NCBI GenBank assembly: GCA_905612245.1
Contig: CAJQRL010000024.1
Location: forward strand, 1 to 47,178
Direction: 5' to 3'
Origin: an uncultured Nitrosomonadaceae bacterium
GTDB lineage: Bacteria; Pseudomonadota; Gammaproteobacteria; Burkholderiales; Nitrosomonadaceae
DNA length: 47,178 nucleotides
The notes beneath the pieces were generated by a model. It did no database searches. It was given only the letters and a program-made list of their open reading frames with translations, and was not told the origin of the DNA. A program made the position numbers and the translations under genes. Shown here piece by piece: positions 8,611 to 19,056 of this stretch; the first letter of the stretch is position 1, and every line of letters starts with the position of its first letter.

Positions 8611-9801
8611 TTATGCATAGCAGCGTAGCCTGCGGGAGAATTTTTCAAGTACTTCGATACCGCTTCCTTCCGCACGGTGACACCAGTCTTCCAACTGTTT
8701 TACTAACTCATCTTTAGTCCCTGTGGAACGCTGCCACACTGATACAAGTTCTTCACGCATAGTATAGACTTTATCTAGCGTTTTAATTTTACTTAGCACT
8801 AAATTAAGCTTAGTACGTTCGTGTTCCTGTAGTGTTTTAGAGTCAGCTAGGACCCAACGTTTAAGGGTGGTATTGTCCACACCATGGTATGTGGCTTCTT
8901 CTTCCAAGTGATCTATTTCCTTGGCAAAAGTTTTCTTTAGGGAATGAGCGTATTTTGCTAATACTTCATAACGATGCAGAATAACTGCTTGTAGCGTATC
9001 AGAATCACACTTAGTCTTTGTCGTATCAAGACGTAATTTAGGTGCCATTTTTTTAACTTTCGCTAGTCCTGCTGCTTTCAGGATGCATATATACATCCAG
9101 CCAATATCGAACTCATACCATTTATTGGATAGGCGTGCAGAAGTTGCGTATGCATGATGATTATTATGTAATTCTTCGCCACCAATAAGAATGCCCCATG
9201 GGACAACATTGCGACTTGCATCTTCCGGTTGGAAGTTACGGTAACCCCAATAATGCCCAACACCATTAATAACCCCAGCAGCTAATAAAGGTGACCAAGC
9301 CATTTGAACTGCCCATATGGTTAGTCCAATTGGTCCAAATAGAACAAGATTGATGATAAGCATCGAAGCAACGCCTTTCGCACTATGTTTAGTGTAAATA
9401 TTACGCTCCATCCAGTCGTCAGGAGTTCCTTCGCCGTATCTCTCTAATGTTTCCAAATTTTTAGCTTCTTTACGGTAGAGCTCTGATCCTTCTTTTAATA
9501 TTTTTCCTATGCTAAGAATTTGAGGGCTGTGAGGATCATCTATGGTTTCGCATTTAGCATGATGTTTGCGGTGAATTGCCGTCCATTCCTTGGTAACCAT
9601 GCCTGTAGTAAGCCACAACCAGAAACGAAAGAAATGGCTGGGTATTGCATGTAATTCCAGGGCACGATGGGCCTGATGGCGGTGTAGAAATATAGTGATA
9701 CTAGCAATTGTGATATGAGTAACAATCAAGGTGAAGACAATATAACCCCACCAAGGTAATTGAATAAGTCCCGATATCATATGGGTAAATTCCATGCGCA
9801 T
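8611..9801 (-). CDS. Membrane fatty acid desaturase (delta-9 acyl-CoA/acyl-lipid type)
   Basis: A 396-residue di-iron membrane desaturase that would introduce a double bond into saturated acyl chains. The three histidine boxes are all present: HRHQAH (residues 40-45), HRKHH (77-81) and HNNHH (about 213), separated by paired hydrophobic segments as in the stearoyl-type desaturases. About 150 residues after the last box form a charged, helical C-terminal extension of unknown role, which several proteobacterial members share. The start is the ATG at 9801 or the ATG two codons later. It stands alone on the minus strand, so its promoter must lie in 9802-10085. Whether the substrate is acyl-CoA, acyl-ACP or phospholipid cannot be told. 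Confidence 0.9.
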   Translation of the reverse strand: MRMEFTHMISGLIQLPWWGYIVFTLIVTHITIASITIFLHRHQAHRALELHAIPSHFFRFWLWLTTGMVTKEWTAIHRKHHAKCETIDDPHSPQILSIGKILKEGSELYRKEAKNLETLERYGEGTPDDWMERNIYTKHSAKGVASMLIINLVLFGPIGLTIWAVQMAWSPLLAAGVINGVGHYWGYRNFQPEDASRNVVPWGILIGGEELHNNHHAYATSARLSNKWYEFDIGWMYICILKAAGLAKVKKMAPKLRLDTTKTKCDSDTLQAVILHRYEVLAKYAHSLKKTFAKEIDHLEEEATYHGVDNTTLKRWVLADSKTLQEHERTKLNLVLSKIKTLDKVYTMREELVSVWQRSTGTKDELVKQLEDWCHRAEGSGIEVLEKFSRRLRCYA

Positions 9802-10085
9802 AAATTCCCAGTAAGTAGTGATGCTGCAATCTAAAGCGAAAAGGTCATTTAGTCAAGAAATTATAAGGCATATTTGTGGAGATTTATAGGAAAAAAATTC
9901 TATTTTTAGCGTGTCATGAGCAACTTAATTATAAGAGGTAAATTTAACGACTTATTCGCTCCTATTAATTAGAAGTACATATTTAATATATTTATTCAAA
10001 TTGTAAGGTTAATAAATGACAGACAATAGAAACTAACTATATTAGATATGGCGCGCAGAGATATCACAATGTATTAATATATATC
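9802..10085. other. 284-base AT-rich intergenic region without a gene
   Basis: This lies between the stop of tesA and the start of the desaturase, both on the minus strand, so it should hold the desaturase promoter. I see no open frame of note, no RNA gene, no U-tract terminator after tesA and no clear palindromic operator. Confidence 0.6.
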
Positions 10086-10736
10086 TTAATAAGACACAAT
10101 CATTTTATGTAGGACTTTCCATACATTATTTAGAATCTTTTCTTGTGCATTTTTGTTAGGGTGCATCTTATCTTCTTGAAAATATTCAGGTTTATCACCA
10201 AATCCTGCTAGCAGAAATGGGACTAATCTAAGCTCGTGTCGTTTTGCTATTTGTTGATAAATAGCTGAGAATTTTTTTGTGTATGCTGTCCCATAATTTG
10301 GAGGTAGACGCATACCTACTAATAGTATTGATGCTTTATTCTGTTTGCATGCTTTTACAATAGCTTCCAGATTGTCGTGGATAGATTTAATGGGCAGGCC
10401 ACGTAGTCCATCATTTGCTCCAAGTTCAACAATAACAATGTTAGGGTGGTGACGCTTAAGTGCTTTCTCAATTCGATTGAGACCGCCAAGTGTTGTTTCA
10501 CCACTGATACTGGCATTGATTATTTGGTAGACTGCTTGTTGTTTTTTTAGTTGTGTTTTTAGCATACTTACCCATCCGGTCTTTTGTGGTAAGCCATAGC
10601 CTGCTGACAAACTGTCTCCATATACCATAATGGTGGTAGATTCAGCGGGAGAAATAGCAGTACCTGTACTGCTATAAGCGATACTAGACGAAGTACTTAA
10701 TAATAAAATACTTAAAGTAATTAGAAAGGTTTTCAT
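10086..10736 (-). CDS. tesA: Periplasmic SGNH esterase TesA (thioesterase I / lysophospholipase L1)
   Basis: TesA is a broad-specificity periplasmic SGNH hydrolase acting on acyl thioesters, esters and lysophospholipids. After a signal peptide ([20 protein letters not shown]) the SGNH blocks appear in order: VYGDSLSAGYG (block I, nucleophile Ser), a Gly in ISGETTLGG (II), VELGANDGLRG (III) and DKMHPN (V, catalytic Asp and His). The start is placed at the ATG at 10736, where the signal peptide begins (216 residues); an upstream TTG would spoil it. No ribosome binding site is seen, while a TATAAT lies just upstream, inside ybbA. The gene is divergent from ybbA with overlapping start codons. Confidence 0.93.
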   Translation of the reverse strand: MKTFLITLSILLLSTSSSIAYSSTGTAISPAESTTIMVYGDSLSAGYGLPQKTGWVSMLKTQLKKQQAVYQIINASISGETTLGGLNRIEKALKRHHPNIVIVELGANDGLRGLPIKSIHDNLEAIVKACKQNKASILLVGMRLPPNYGTAYTKKFSAIYQQIAKRHELRLVPFLLAGFGDKPEYFQEDKMHPNKNAQEKILNNVWKVLHKMIVSY

Positions 10737-11421
10737 GACAGATAATTTAATTATAAAGCCTATTGTACAAGCAATCTCTCTGACTAAACATGTCAAAAGT
10801 AGTGATACTCAACTTACTATCCTGCAGGATATTAACTTGGAAGTGAGTATTGGTGAAGCTGTTTCAATTGTAGGGGCTTCTGGATCCGGGAAATCCACAC
10901 TGTTGGGCTTGCTGGCAGGACTTGATATCCCTTCCAGTGGAAAAGTGTATCTTAATGGAGAAGATATTTTCTCATTGAGTGAAGATGGAAGAGCAGAATT
11001 GCGTGGCCGCTTACTTGGTTTTGTATTCCAATCATTTCAGTTGCTGCCTGTGCTCACAGCAATTGAGAATGTAATGTTGCCATTAGAGCTAACAGGTGTG
11101 AGTAATGCACGTAAAATTGCACTTGAATTACTTGGACACGTAGGGTTAGAAGCCCGCGTTAATCATTATCCAAAGCAGCTTTCGGGTGGGGAGCAGCAAC
11201 GCGTAGCTATTGCACGAGCATATGTTACACATCCGAAATTACTGCTGGCCGATGAACCTACCGGTAATTTAGACTCATCTACCGGAAATCAAATTGTAGA
11301 CCTTATGTTCGAGCTTAATCGTGAGAGAGGGACTACTCTGATTCTGGTAACCCATGACGAAACTATTTCTAGTCGTTGTACACGACAAATTAAATTGGTT
11401 GGTGGGAAAATTGAAGATTAA
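10735..11421 (+). CDS. ybbA: ABC transporter ATP-binding protein YbbA
   Basis: A 228-residue ATPase of the LolD/MacB-type family, partner of the large FtsX-type permease encoded next. It has Walker [11 protein letters not shown]-loop [10 protein letters not shown], signature LSGGEQQR, Walker [15 protein letters not shown] and the switch His in LVTHDE. In E. coli ybbA lies beside tesA and ybbP in the same arrangement. The family is thought to move hydrophobic molecules out of the inner membrane, but the substrate is not known. The ATG at 10735 has AGAAAGG six bases upstream. It overlaps the tesA start codon on the other strand by two bases. Confidence 0.93.
   Translation: MTDNLIIKPIVQAISLTKHVKSSDTQLTILQDINLEVSIGEAVSIVGASGSGKSTLLGLLAGLDIPSSGKVYLNGEDIFSLSEDGRAELRGRLLGFVFQSFQLLPVLTAIENVMLPLELTGVSNARKIALELLGHVGLEARVNHYPKQLSGGEQQRVAIARAYVTHPKLLLADEPTGNLDSSTGNQIVDLMFELNRERGTTLILVTHDETISSRCTRQIKLVGGKIED
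10750..10755 (-). promoter_or_regulatory. Candidate -10 box of tesA inside ybbA
   Basis: Read on the minus strand these bases are TATAAT, 13 bases before the tesA ATG. The -35 at 17 bases spacing is poor (GAGATT). A start site from this box would leave a leader of only about six bases, which fits the lack of a ribosome binding site at tesA. Confidence 0.4.
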
Positions 11422-11462
11422 CTGGTTATATCAATTAAATTCTAAGCGGTGCAATATTTTCC

Positions 11463-13970
11463 ATGAATTCTTTTAAACTTTCTTTACGTATGCTGCATCG
11501 TGATTTGCGTGCAGGTGAATTACATGTGCTGATATTTGCACTGATAATCTCAGTGGGCGGGATGACCACAGTAGGGTTCTTTACTGACCGGGTGCAGTTG
11601 GCTCTTTCTCGTCAGGGAAATCAGTTGCTTGGTGCGGATCTTGTTATTGTTTCTGATCGCCCCCTTTCACAGCGCTATACAGGAGAGGCAGTAAAGCTTG
11701 GACTGAATACTTCTAGCTCACTTAAATTCCCTAGTATGGTAGTGAAAGGAGATGACAATATTCTGGTTGGGATAAAGGCAGTAACCGCTGGTTATCCATT
11801 GCGCGGTGAATTACGTATTACAGAAGACATTGGTAAGGCCGCTTCATATAGAAATGATCATGTCGCTAATGGAATTCCATCTCCTGGTTCAGTGTGGGTG
11901 GGTGAGAAACTTGCTGCTCGTCTTGCACTAAAAAAAGGGGATATTATTGAGGTTGGGGAAGCGCGTCTAATTGTAGCTTCACAGATTACCCTGGAGCCAG
12001 ATTATTCAATCGGCTTCATAAACCTTGGACCACGGCTATTGATCAATGCAATTGATCTTCCTGCAACTGGTTTAATACAACAAGGCAGCCGTATTTCATA
12101 CCGTTTGTTGATTAGTGGTAATGCCGGTTTGATAACAACTTTACGGAGCTGGCTACAGCCTAATTTGACGTCAGGAGAGAGAATTCAAGGTATTCGTGAT
12201 GCTCGGCCTGAAATTAAAGCAGCACTTGAGCGGGCAGAAAAATTTTTAAGTCTTGCTGCTATGGCGAGCGTAGTGTTGGCAGCGGCAGCTATAGCACTTG
12301 CAGCTCGTCGTTTCACCATGCGCCACTTGGATGGTTGTGCAATTATGCGTTGTCTGGGTGCAAGACAGAATGAAGTATTGTATCTGTACCTATATCATTT
12401 CATTATACTTGGCCTGGTTGCGAGTGTTATGGGGTGCCTACTAGGGCTTCTTGCTCAGGAGGCTCTGGTTTATTGGCTCTCTGCAATGATAACGGTTGAA
12501 CTGCCCTGGCCCAGTTTGTTTCCTTTCGTACAAGGAATATTAGTTGGTTTAGTGTTATTGCTAGGTTTTGCTTTGCCTCCTTTACTTAATTTGCGCAGTG
12601 TACCCGCATTGCGTGTACTGCGACGTGATATTGGAATCTCCAATGCTCATAGCCTGACAGGTTACGCATTAGGGCTTGGTGCATTGGCAGTATTATTCTT
12701 GTGGAAGGCTGGTGATGTGCGTCTGGGACTTTCGGTTATGACCGGATTTATTGTTGCAATAGCAGTTTTTGGTTTACTTGGGTTTCTTCTAATAAAAACT
12801 ATTTCAAGTGTTCGTAGTAAAGCAGGAGGAACATGGAAATATGGGCTAGCTAGTATATGGAGACGTGCTAACAGCAGTGTGGTACAAGCTGTGGCACTTG
12901 GGCTAGGGTTGATGGCCTTGCTGACATTGACATTGATTCGTGGTGATTTACTACAAAACTGGCAAACCACCCTTCCATCAGATGCGCCCAATCATTTTCT
13001 AGTAAATATCCAGGAAAATCAGCTGCAGCCACTGCAAGAATTTTTTAAACAAAATGATATCTTGCAGCCCTCTGTGCATCCAATGGTACGAGGCCGCATA
13101 ACTTCTATTAACGGCAGTATAGTCATGCCGGATAATTATTCAAATGCACGGGCAAAAAGATTATTGAAACGGGAGTTTAATCTTTCGTGGGCAAATGAGA
13201 TACGAAGTGATAATCAGATTATAGATGGAGAATGGTGGCAGAGTAGAGACAAGGGGAAAGCAGTCTTGTCTTTGGAGAAAGGTGTTGCAAAAGCAATAGG
13301 AGTGAAATTGGGGGATACATTGACTTTTGATATTGCGGGAAGTACTTTTTCTGCTGAGGTGAGTAGTATCCGAAAAGTAGATTGGGATTCATTCCGCGTT
13401 AATTTCTTTGCAGTAACACCACCAGGTATATTGGAAGAATATCCAACAAGCTATATTACTAGTTTTTATTTGCCAGAGAATCAGATGGATATGATGAATC
13501 AATTGATCATGACATTCCCAAATTTTCTGGTTATAGACGTGGCAACTATTATCACGCAGGTACAAAAAGTCATTGAGCAAGTAACTAAAGCAATTGAATT
13601 TGTTTTCTTGTTTACACTTTTATCCGGAGTAATAGTATTGTATGCGGCAGTCATCTCTACCCAAGATGAACGTATTTATGAGGCTGCAATATTCCGTACT
13701 TTGGGTGCAAAGCGCAGGCAATTAATTAGCGCCTGGGTAGTTGAGTTTGCAATACTCGGTGGTTTATCCGGATTATTTGCTTCAATGGGGGCAAGTGCAT
13801 TGGGTTATGTTATTGGAAGGTTTGCATTAAATTTGCCTTACTCCTTTAATATATGGATATGGCTGATAGGATTATTTGTTGGAGTAATCGGCGTAGTAGC
13901 AGCTGGAATGATAGGGACACGTAGTGCGTTAACAAGTCCGCCAATTACGGTGCTTAGGAGAGTTAGCTAA
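11463..13970 (+). CDS. ybbP: FtsX-family ABC permease YbbP
   Basis: An 835-residue permease with two FtsX domains. There is an N-terminal membrane anchor (about residues 20-45) and a large periplasmic domain. A helix cluster follows around 255-500, then a second periplasmic domain, and three C-terminal helices (about 715-820) containing the typical IFRTLGAKRRQLISAWVVE loop. An earlier loop IMRCLGARQNEVLYLY matches the same FtsX signature. It works with YbbA, 41 bases upstream. Adjacency to TesA suggests a role in lipid or hydrophobic-compound handling; that is inference from context. The ribosome binding site is weak. Length is close to that of the E. coli protein. Confidence 0.92.
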   Translation: MNSFKLSLRMLHRDLRAGELHVLIFALIISVGGMTTVGFFTDRVQLALSRQGNQLLGADLVIVSDRPLSQRYTGEAVKLGLNTSSSLKFPSMVVKGDDNILVGIKAVTAGYPLRGELRITEDIGKAASYRNDHVANGIPSPGSVWVGEKLAARLALKKGDIIEVGEARLIVASQITLEPDYSIGFINLGPRLLINAIDLPATGLIQQGSRISYRLLISGNAGLITTLRSWLQPNLTSGERIQGIRDARPEIKAALERAEKFLSLAAMASVVLAAAAIALAARRFTMRHLDGCAIMRCLGARQNEVLYLYLYHFIILGLVASVMGCLLGLLAQEALVYWLSAMITVELPWPSLFPFVQGILVGLVLLLGFALPPLLNLRSVPALRVLRRDIGISNAHSLTGYALGLGALAVLFLWKAGDVRLGLSVMTGFIVAIAVFGLLGFLLIKTISSVRSKAGGTWKYGLASIWRRANSSVVQAVALGLGLMALLTLTLIRGDLLQNWQTTLPSDAPNHFLVNIQENQLQPLQEFFKQNDILQPSVHPMVRGRITSINGSIVMPDNYSNARAKRLLKREFNLSWANEIRSDNQIIDGEWWQSRDKGKAVLSLEKGVAKAIGVKLGDTLTFDIAGSTFSAEVSSIRKVDWDSFRVNFFAVTPPGILEEYPTSYITSFYLPENQMDMMNQLIMTFPNFLVIDVATIITQVQKVIEQVTKAIEFVFLFTLLSGVIVLYAAVISTQDERIYEAAIFRTLGAKRRQLISAWVVEFAILGGLSGLFASMGASALGYVIGRFALNLPYSFNIWIWLIGLFVGVIGVVAAGMIGTRSALTSPPITVLRRVS

Positions 13971-14015
13971 AAATGGTACCTGGCACAGGCGTCATATTTA
14001 GCAATCTATAAAATA

Positions 14016-14048
14016 AAAGCCCGTTTTCTAAATAGAAATACGGGCTTT
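14016..14048. terminator. Bidirectional terminator between ybbP and ssb
   Basis: AAAGCCCGT at 14016-14024 pairs with ACGGGCTTT at 14040-14048, and the inner TTTCTA/TAGAAA extends the stem with one bulged T. T-runs close the stem on both sides, fitting convergent use by ybbP (plus) and ssb (minus). Confidence 0.85.
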
Positions 14049-14083
14049 AAAGGCATTATTAATAGTAATATCAACGGTTATTT

Positions 14084-14551
14084 TTAAAATGGTATATCGT
14101 CATCCATATCTCCAAACCCACTGTTAGAGGTACTTGCGGCGTTATTATTACTTGCAGCGCTATCTTTAGAAGGTGAGGTTTTATTATTCTTATTTTCTCC
14201 TTCAAAGCTACTGCCTCCAGATTTGCTGCCCAGCATTCTCATTTCATTTGCAATTATTTCAGTTGTGTAACGGTCCGCACCTGTTTTATCTGTCCATTTA
14301 CGAGTTTCAAGCCTGCCCTCAACATAGACGGAGCTACCTTTCTTTAGATATTCTCCTACAATCTCAGCAAGCTTTCTATAAAAAGTTACACGGTGCCATT
14401 CAGTTTTTTCTTGTTTTGCACCTGTTTTATCTTTCCAGGTTTCAGAAGTTGCTAATGTGATATTAGCGACTGCCTCGCCATTAGGCATGTAACGAATATC
14501 TGGGTCTTTTCCAAGATTTCCAATGAGTATAACCTTGTTTACTGATGCCAT
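14084..14551 (-). CDS. ssb: Single-stranded DNA-binding protein
   Basis: SSB coats single-stranded DNA in replication, repair and recombination. At 155 residues it has the OB fold in the first 110 residues ([58 protein letters not shown]), a Ser/Asn/Ala-rich linker, and the acidic tip DMDDDIPF that recruits partner proteins. The ATG directly follows the stop codon of the upstream transporter (TAAATG), and the ribosome binding site AGGGGGAAG lies inside the end of that gene, so the two are translationally coupled. Confidence 0.97.
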   Translation of the reverse strand: MASVNKVILIGNLGKDPDIRYMPNGEAVANITLATSETWKDKTGAKQEKTEWHRVTFYRKLAEIVGEYLKKGSSVYVEGRLETRKWTDKTGADRYTTEIIANEMRMLGSKSGGSSFEGENKNNKTSPSKDSAASNNNAASTSNSGFGDMDDDIPF

Positions 14552-15940
14552 TTATTCTTCCCCCTCAAGTATTTGAAAAGCTCTTGCTTCATCAAAACCC
14601 TTCATGTCTACCTTTAGGTAAGCGACTCCCTCGCTTGCCAGTACTAAGGCTTCATGAACACCGTTCAGAGATGCCAGCTCACGTGATAATTCATTTGCTT
14701 TGCCTGTTTCCATTTCCTGTACATGGTACATCTTTGTACGTACAGCTGCAGGAGCTTTCATAGTAATAGCAAGCACTAGCCATAATGCCAGTAGTGTGCC
14801 ACAAAATGCAAATAATGCTGGGCTGCCATGATGCTCATATAGATAGCCTCCCGCAGTTGCTCCAGTAAATGCTCCTAAGAACTGGATGCTGCTATATACG
14901 CCAATGGCTGTTCCTTTAGCACCTACCGGAGAAATTTTTGAAATAAGAGATGGCAGGCTAGCTTCAAGAAGGTTAAATGCGGCAAAGAATACCAGAAGTG
15001 CGATTGCCATGCCTGGTATAGAATCAAGAGTAAGCGTTAATAGCCCCTGGCTTACTAGTAACAGAAATACTGCTATTGAAAATACTGGTTTAAGCTTAAC
15101 CTTCTTTTCGGAATAGATGATTGCCGGAATAATGAGTAACATGGAAATAACTAATACTGGTAAATATATCTGCCAATGATCATCTACTTCTAATCCGGCC
15201 TTTCGTAGTGATACCGGAATCACAAGCCAAAGTGCCATAAGTGTGGCATGTAGCGCAAATACACCGAAATTTAGGCGTAATAATTCAGGATCTTGAAGTA
15301 CATTGATGAAGCGTCCGGGAGCTGCTTCAGTATCTGAATGGAAACGGCAAAGCTGCGGATTAGGAATAATTTTGTAAACTACTAAGATAGCTAGTAATGC
15401 AAGTATTCCTGTCATGATAAAAATTCCTGGCACTCCTATCAGGCGATTTAATGCGGGTGCAATGATGAGTGAGAGAGCAAAGACAGTGCCAATGGTCATT
15501 CCAATTGAGGCCATAGCTTTGGTACGGTGCTCTTCACGGGTAAGATCGGCAGCTAGTGCCATTATTGCAGCAGAGATTGCACCAGAACCTTGGACAATAC
15601 GGCCAAAGATAACCCAGTATATATCGTCAGCAGAAGCGGCTATAAAGCTTCCCAGGGCAAATAGAATTAAACCAAAGTAGATAACTGGCTTACGTCCGAT
15701 ACGATCAGATAGCCAACCAAAAGGGATTTGAAGTATTGCCTGAGTAAGGCCGTAGGCGCCAAGTGCAATACCGATTAGTGTGTAATTGTTCTCGCCGGGC
15801 AGGCTCTCTGCATAAAATGCAAACACTGGGAGAATAATGAACATTCCAAACATACGTAATCCATAGACTGCTGCCAAACCGGCAGTAGCTCGAATTTCAA
15901 CTGGAGACATTTTTTCAGAAGATGGAGAGGAAGGCATCAA
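14552..15940 (-). CDS. yajR: MFS transporter of the YajR family with C-terminal YAM domain
   Basis: A 462-residue major facilitator transporter with twelve predicted helices and a C-terminal ferredoxin-like (YAM) domain from about residue 390. The signature loop between helices 2 and 3 reads GWLSDRIGRKPV; the motif GRIVQGSGAI in helix 4 fits proton-coupled efflux. Helix 11 onset LEASLPSLISKISPVGAKGTA matches E. coli YajR closely. Substrate is unknown. It is divergent from uvrA (63 bases) and directly upstream of ssb, with which it must share a transcript. Confidence 0.87.
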   Translation of the reverse strand: MMPSSPSSEKMSPVEIRATAGLAAVYGLRMFGMFIILPVFAFYAESLPGENNYTLIGIALGAYGLTQAILQIPFGWLSDRIGRKPVIYFGLILFALGSFIAASADDIYWVIFGRIVQGSGAISAAIMALAADLTREEHRTKAMASIGMTIGTVFALSLIIAPALNRLIGVPGIFIMTGILALLAILVVYKIIPNPQLCRFHSDTEAAPGRFINVLQDPELLRLNFGVFALHATLMALWLVIPVSLRKAGLEVDDHWQIYLPVLVISMLLIIPAIIYSEKKVKLKPVFSIAVFLLLVSQGLLTLTLDSIPGMAIALLVFFAAFNLLEASLPSLISKISPVGAKGTAIGVYSSIQFLGAFTGATAGGYLYEHHGSPALFAFCGTLLALWLVLAITMKAPAAVRTKMYHVQEMETGKANELSRELASLNGVHEALVLASEGVAYLKVDMKGFDEARAFQILEGEE

Positions 15941-16003
15941 TCAGATTAGGACATTACTGGAAAATTGGGTATATTAGCAGGTTGCTCGGGGCTTAGGTAG
16001 AAG

Positions 16004-18865
16004 ATGGAACTTATCAAAATTCGTGGTGCGCGTACTCACAATCTAAAAAACATCAGTATTGATTTACCACGTAATAAATTAATCGTGGTTACTGGGTTAT
16101 CAGGATCAGGTAAATCTTCGCTTGCGTTTGACACGCTTTATGCAGAAGGTCAGCGGCGCTATGTGGAATCTCTCTCAGCGTATGCTAGGCAATTTCTTAA
16201 GTTAATGGAGAAGCCAGACGTAGATCTGATCGAAGGACTCTCTCCTGCTATAGCCATAGAACAAAAAACAACCTCGCATAACCCTCGCTCTACAGTTGGA
16301 ACTGTAACTGAAATTCATGATTATATGCGTTTATTATTTGCTCGTATTGGTGATCCACAGTGCCCAGATCACCAGACCACTTTGGTAGCTCAGAGTGTTT
16401 CGCAAATGGTAGATCATGTATTACAACTTCCACAAGATACGAAATTGATGATTCTTTCTCCGCTTGTAGTAGGGCGCAAAGGGGAGCAAGCAGACTTGTT
16501 TGATGAGTTAAGTGCGCAAGGCTTCGTGCGTTTAAGGATTGATGGAAAGATTTATGAAGTTGATGATTTGCCAAAATTACAAAAAACCAAGAAGCACACT
16601 GTAGAAATAGTAGTGGATAGGCTAAAAGTTTCATTAGATTGCAAGCAACGTCTTGCAGAGTCATTTGAGACGGCGCTACGTCATGCTGATGGCAGGGCAT
16701 TAGCTGTAGAAATGGATTCTGGTCGCGAACATCTCTTTTCTGCCAAATTTAGTTGCCCCATGTGTAGTTATTCTCTGGCAGAACTAGAGCCAAGATTATT
16801 TTCCTTTAATAACCCAATGGGATCATGCAAAGAATGTGACGGCCTTGGACAAATGACTTTTATTGATCCTAAGCGTGTTGTTGCCTTCCCTCATCTATCG
16901 TTAGCATCTGGTGCAATTAAGGGTTGGGACCGGCGTAATCAATTTTATTTTCAGATATTAGAGGGACTCTCGAAGCACTATGGTTTTGATCTGGAGACGC
17001 CATTCGAGCAATTTTCTCCTGATACTCAAGATATTATTCTGAAAGGATCAGGAAAAGAAAAGATCTCATTTTTTTATTTAAATGGAAACGGTTCTAAGAC
17101 TAAGAGAGAGCATCCTTTTGAAGGCGTTGTTCCTAGCTTGAATCGTCGCTATAAAGAGACAGATTCATTAGCGGTTCGTGAAGAACTGGCAAAATATCTA
17201 AATTCCCAGACTTGCCCTGAGTGCGAAGGTACTCGTCTTTGTCGTGAAGCTCGTAATGTTAAGGTTGGAGGAAAAGCCATTTATGAAATTAGTAAATTGC
17301 CACTCAAACAGGCGAGGGATTATTTTGATCAAATGGAACTTACTGGCCACAAGCGTGCCATTGCGGAACGAATTATCAATGAAATTTCTAGTCGCTTACA
17401 ATTTCTAAATAATGTCGGGCTTGATTACCTGTCATTAGATCGATCTGCTGATACGCTGTCAGGTGGTGAGTCACAGCGTATTCGACTGGCAAGTCAGATT
17501 GGGTCGGGGCTGACTGGTGTAATGTACGTACTAGATGAGCCTTCCATTGGACTGCATCAGCGGGATAATGAACGTCTCTTAGAAACTCTCAAAAATTTAC
17601 GTGATCTTGGTAATAGTGTGATTGTTGTGGAGCATGATCGGGATGCCATACTTTCTGCTGATTATGTTGTAGACATGGGCCCTGGTGCAGGTGAGCATGG
17701 CGGATTTATTGTTGCTCAGGGAGAGCCGCAGGATATTCGCAAAAATAAAGATTCCCTTACTGGAAAATATATTTCAGGTGAGCTGGATATTGAGTTACCT
17801 GAAAAGAGAGTTAAGCCTAAAGATGATCGTTGGTTGTTAATCGCAGGAGCTTCAGGCAATAACCTGAAGAATGTAAATTTTAATCTGCCTATAGGAATGT
17901 TTGTTTGTGTTACAGGAGTATCTGGCTCCGGCAAATCTACACTTATCAATAATACTCTTTACCATGCTATGGCACGACATCTATATGGTAGTAATGTAGA
18001 GCCTGCACCTTATGAGTCTATTGAAGGAACAGCTTTCTTCGATAAAGTTATCAACATGGACCAGAGCCCGATTGGGCGAACCCCACGATCTAATCCAGCA
18101 ACTTATACCGGTTTATTTACACCTATCCGAGAATTATTTGCAGGCGTCCCTCAGGCCCGCGAGCGTGGTTATAGCCCTGGTCGATTCTCTTTTAATGTTA
18201 AAGGTGGTCGCTGTGAAGCTTGTCAGGGAGATGGCCTAATTAAAGTAGAAATGCATTTCTTGCCAGACATATATGTATCGTGTGATGTTTGTCATGGTAA
18301 GCGTTATAACCGTGAGACACTTGAAATTAAGTACAAGAACAAGAATATCATTGAGATTTTACAAATGACAGTTGAGCAGGCGTATGAGTTTTTTGCTCAG
18401 GTGCCAGTTTTAGCTCGTAAATTGAGAACTTTATTAGACGTAGGACTAGGCTACATTACACTAGGACAGTCTGCGACAACACTCTCAGGAGGTGAGGCCC
18501 AGCGTGTGAAATTATCGCTTGAGCTTTCGAAGCGTGATACAGGGCGTACCTTGTACATACTTGATGAGCCTACTACCGGATTACATTTCCAAGATATAGA
18601 TATGTTGTTAAAAGTACTACATCGATTACGAGACCACGGAAATACAGTAGTAGTAATTGAGCATAATCTTGATGTGATTAAAACGTCAGATTGGATTATT
18701 GACCTTGGTCCTGAAGGAGGTAATGCTGGAGGTCAGATTCTTGTTGAAGGGACCCCAGAGGAGGTTGCAGAACATAAGGCTAGTTTCACAGGAAATTATC
18801 TCAGAGCAGTACTCAATATACCGGCTAAGAAAGAAAAAAATAAAGTCCAGCAAGCTTCTGCTTGA
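16004..18865 (+). CDS. uvrA: UvrABC excinuclease subunit A
   Basis: UvrA is the damage-recognising ATPase of nucleotide excision repair. The 953-residue protein has two ABC ATPase modules: Walker [11 protein letters not shown] (about residue 31) and [10 protein letters not shown] (about 640), signatures [12 protein letters not shown] and [12 protein letters not shown], and Walker B sites [10 protein letters not shown] and [10 protein letters not shown]. Zinc modules are visible as CPMC...CKEC and CEAC...CDVC. The start ATG has TTAGGTAG upstream. It is divergent from the yajR-ssb unit; no SOS box with CTG-N10-CAG spacing is visible in the 63-base gap. Confidence 0.98.
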   Translation: MELIKIRGARTHNLKNISIDLPRNKLIVVTGLSGSGKSSLAFDTLYAEGQRRYVESLSAYARQFLKLMEKPDVDLIEGLSPAIAIEQKTTSHNPRSTVGTVTEIHDYMRLLFARIGDPQCPDHQTTLVAQSVSQMVDHVLQLPQDTKLMILSPLVVGRKGEQADLFDELSAQGFVRLRIDGKIYEVDDLPKLQKTKKHTVEIVVDRLKVSLDCKQRLAESFETALRHADGRALAVEMDSGREHLFSAKFSCPMCSYSLAELEPRLFSFNNPMGSCKECDGLGQMTFIDPKRVVAFPHLSLASGAIKGWDRRNQFYFQILEGLSKHYGFDLETPFEQFSPDTQDIILKGSGKEKISFFYLNGNGSKTKREHPFEGVVPSLNRRYKETDSLAVREELAKYLNSQTCPECEGTRLCREARNVKVGGKAIYEISKLPLKQARDYFDQMELTGHKRAIAERIINEISSRLQFLNNVGLDYLSLDRSADTLSGGESQRIRLASQIGSGLTGVMYVLDEPSIGLHQRDNERLLETLKNLRDLGNSVIVVEHDRDAILSADYVVDMGPGAGEHGGFIVAQGEPQDIRKNKDSLTGKYISGELDIELPEKRVKPKDDRWLLIAGASGNNLKNVNFNLPIGMFVCVTGVSGSGKSTLINNTLYHAMARHLYGSNVEPAPYESIEGTAFFDKVINMDQSPIGRTPRSNPATYTGLFTPIRELFAGVPQARERGYSPGRFSFNVKGGRCEACQGDGLIKVEMHFLPDIYVSCDVCHGKRYNRETLEIKYKNKNIIEILQMTVEQAYEFFAQVPVLARKLRTLLDVGLGYITLGQSATTLSGGEAQRVKLSLELSKRDTGRTLYILDEPTTGLHFQDIDMLLKVLHRLRDHGNTVVVIEHNLDVIKTSDWIIDLGPEGGNAGGQILVEGTPEEVAEHKASFTGNYLRAVLNIPAKKEKNKVQQASA

Positions 18866-19056
18866 TGGTTTTAATATTCCTGTGCTGCTGATCCGTTAAA
18901 CATAGTGTCCAGAATTTATCCAAGCTATCCAAGTGCCGACAGGATATATTCACAATACTAGAGCAGATACAAAAAACATCTTTCATAAAAATTTGTATTT
19001 CTTTATGTCATTACAGTACTAAAATAGTATTTCCGGATTATTAAAGGAAAGTGTAA

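Noticed and set aside
15941-16003. SOS (LexA) box between uvrA and yajR
   Set aside because: CTG and CAG are present but 18 bases apart instead of 10.
18960-19056. Pho box upstream of phoB
   Set aside because: CTTTCAT matches one half-site well, but no second half-site lies 11 bases away.
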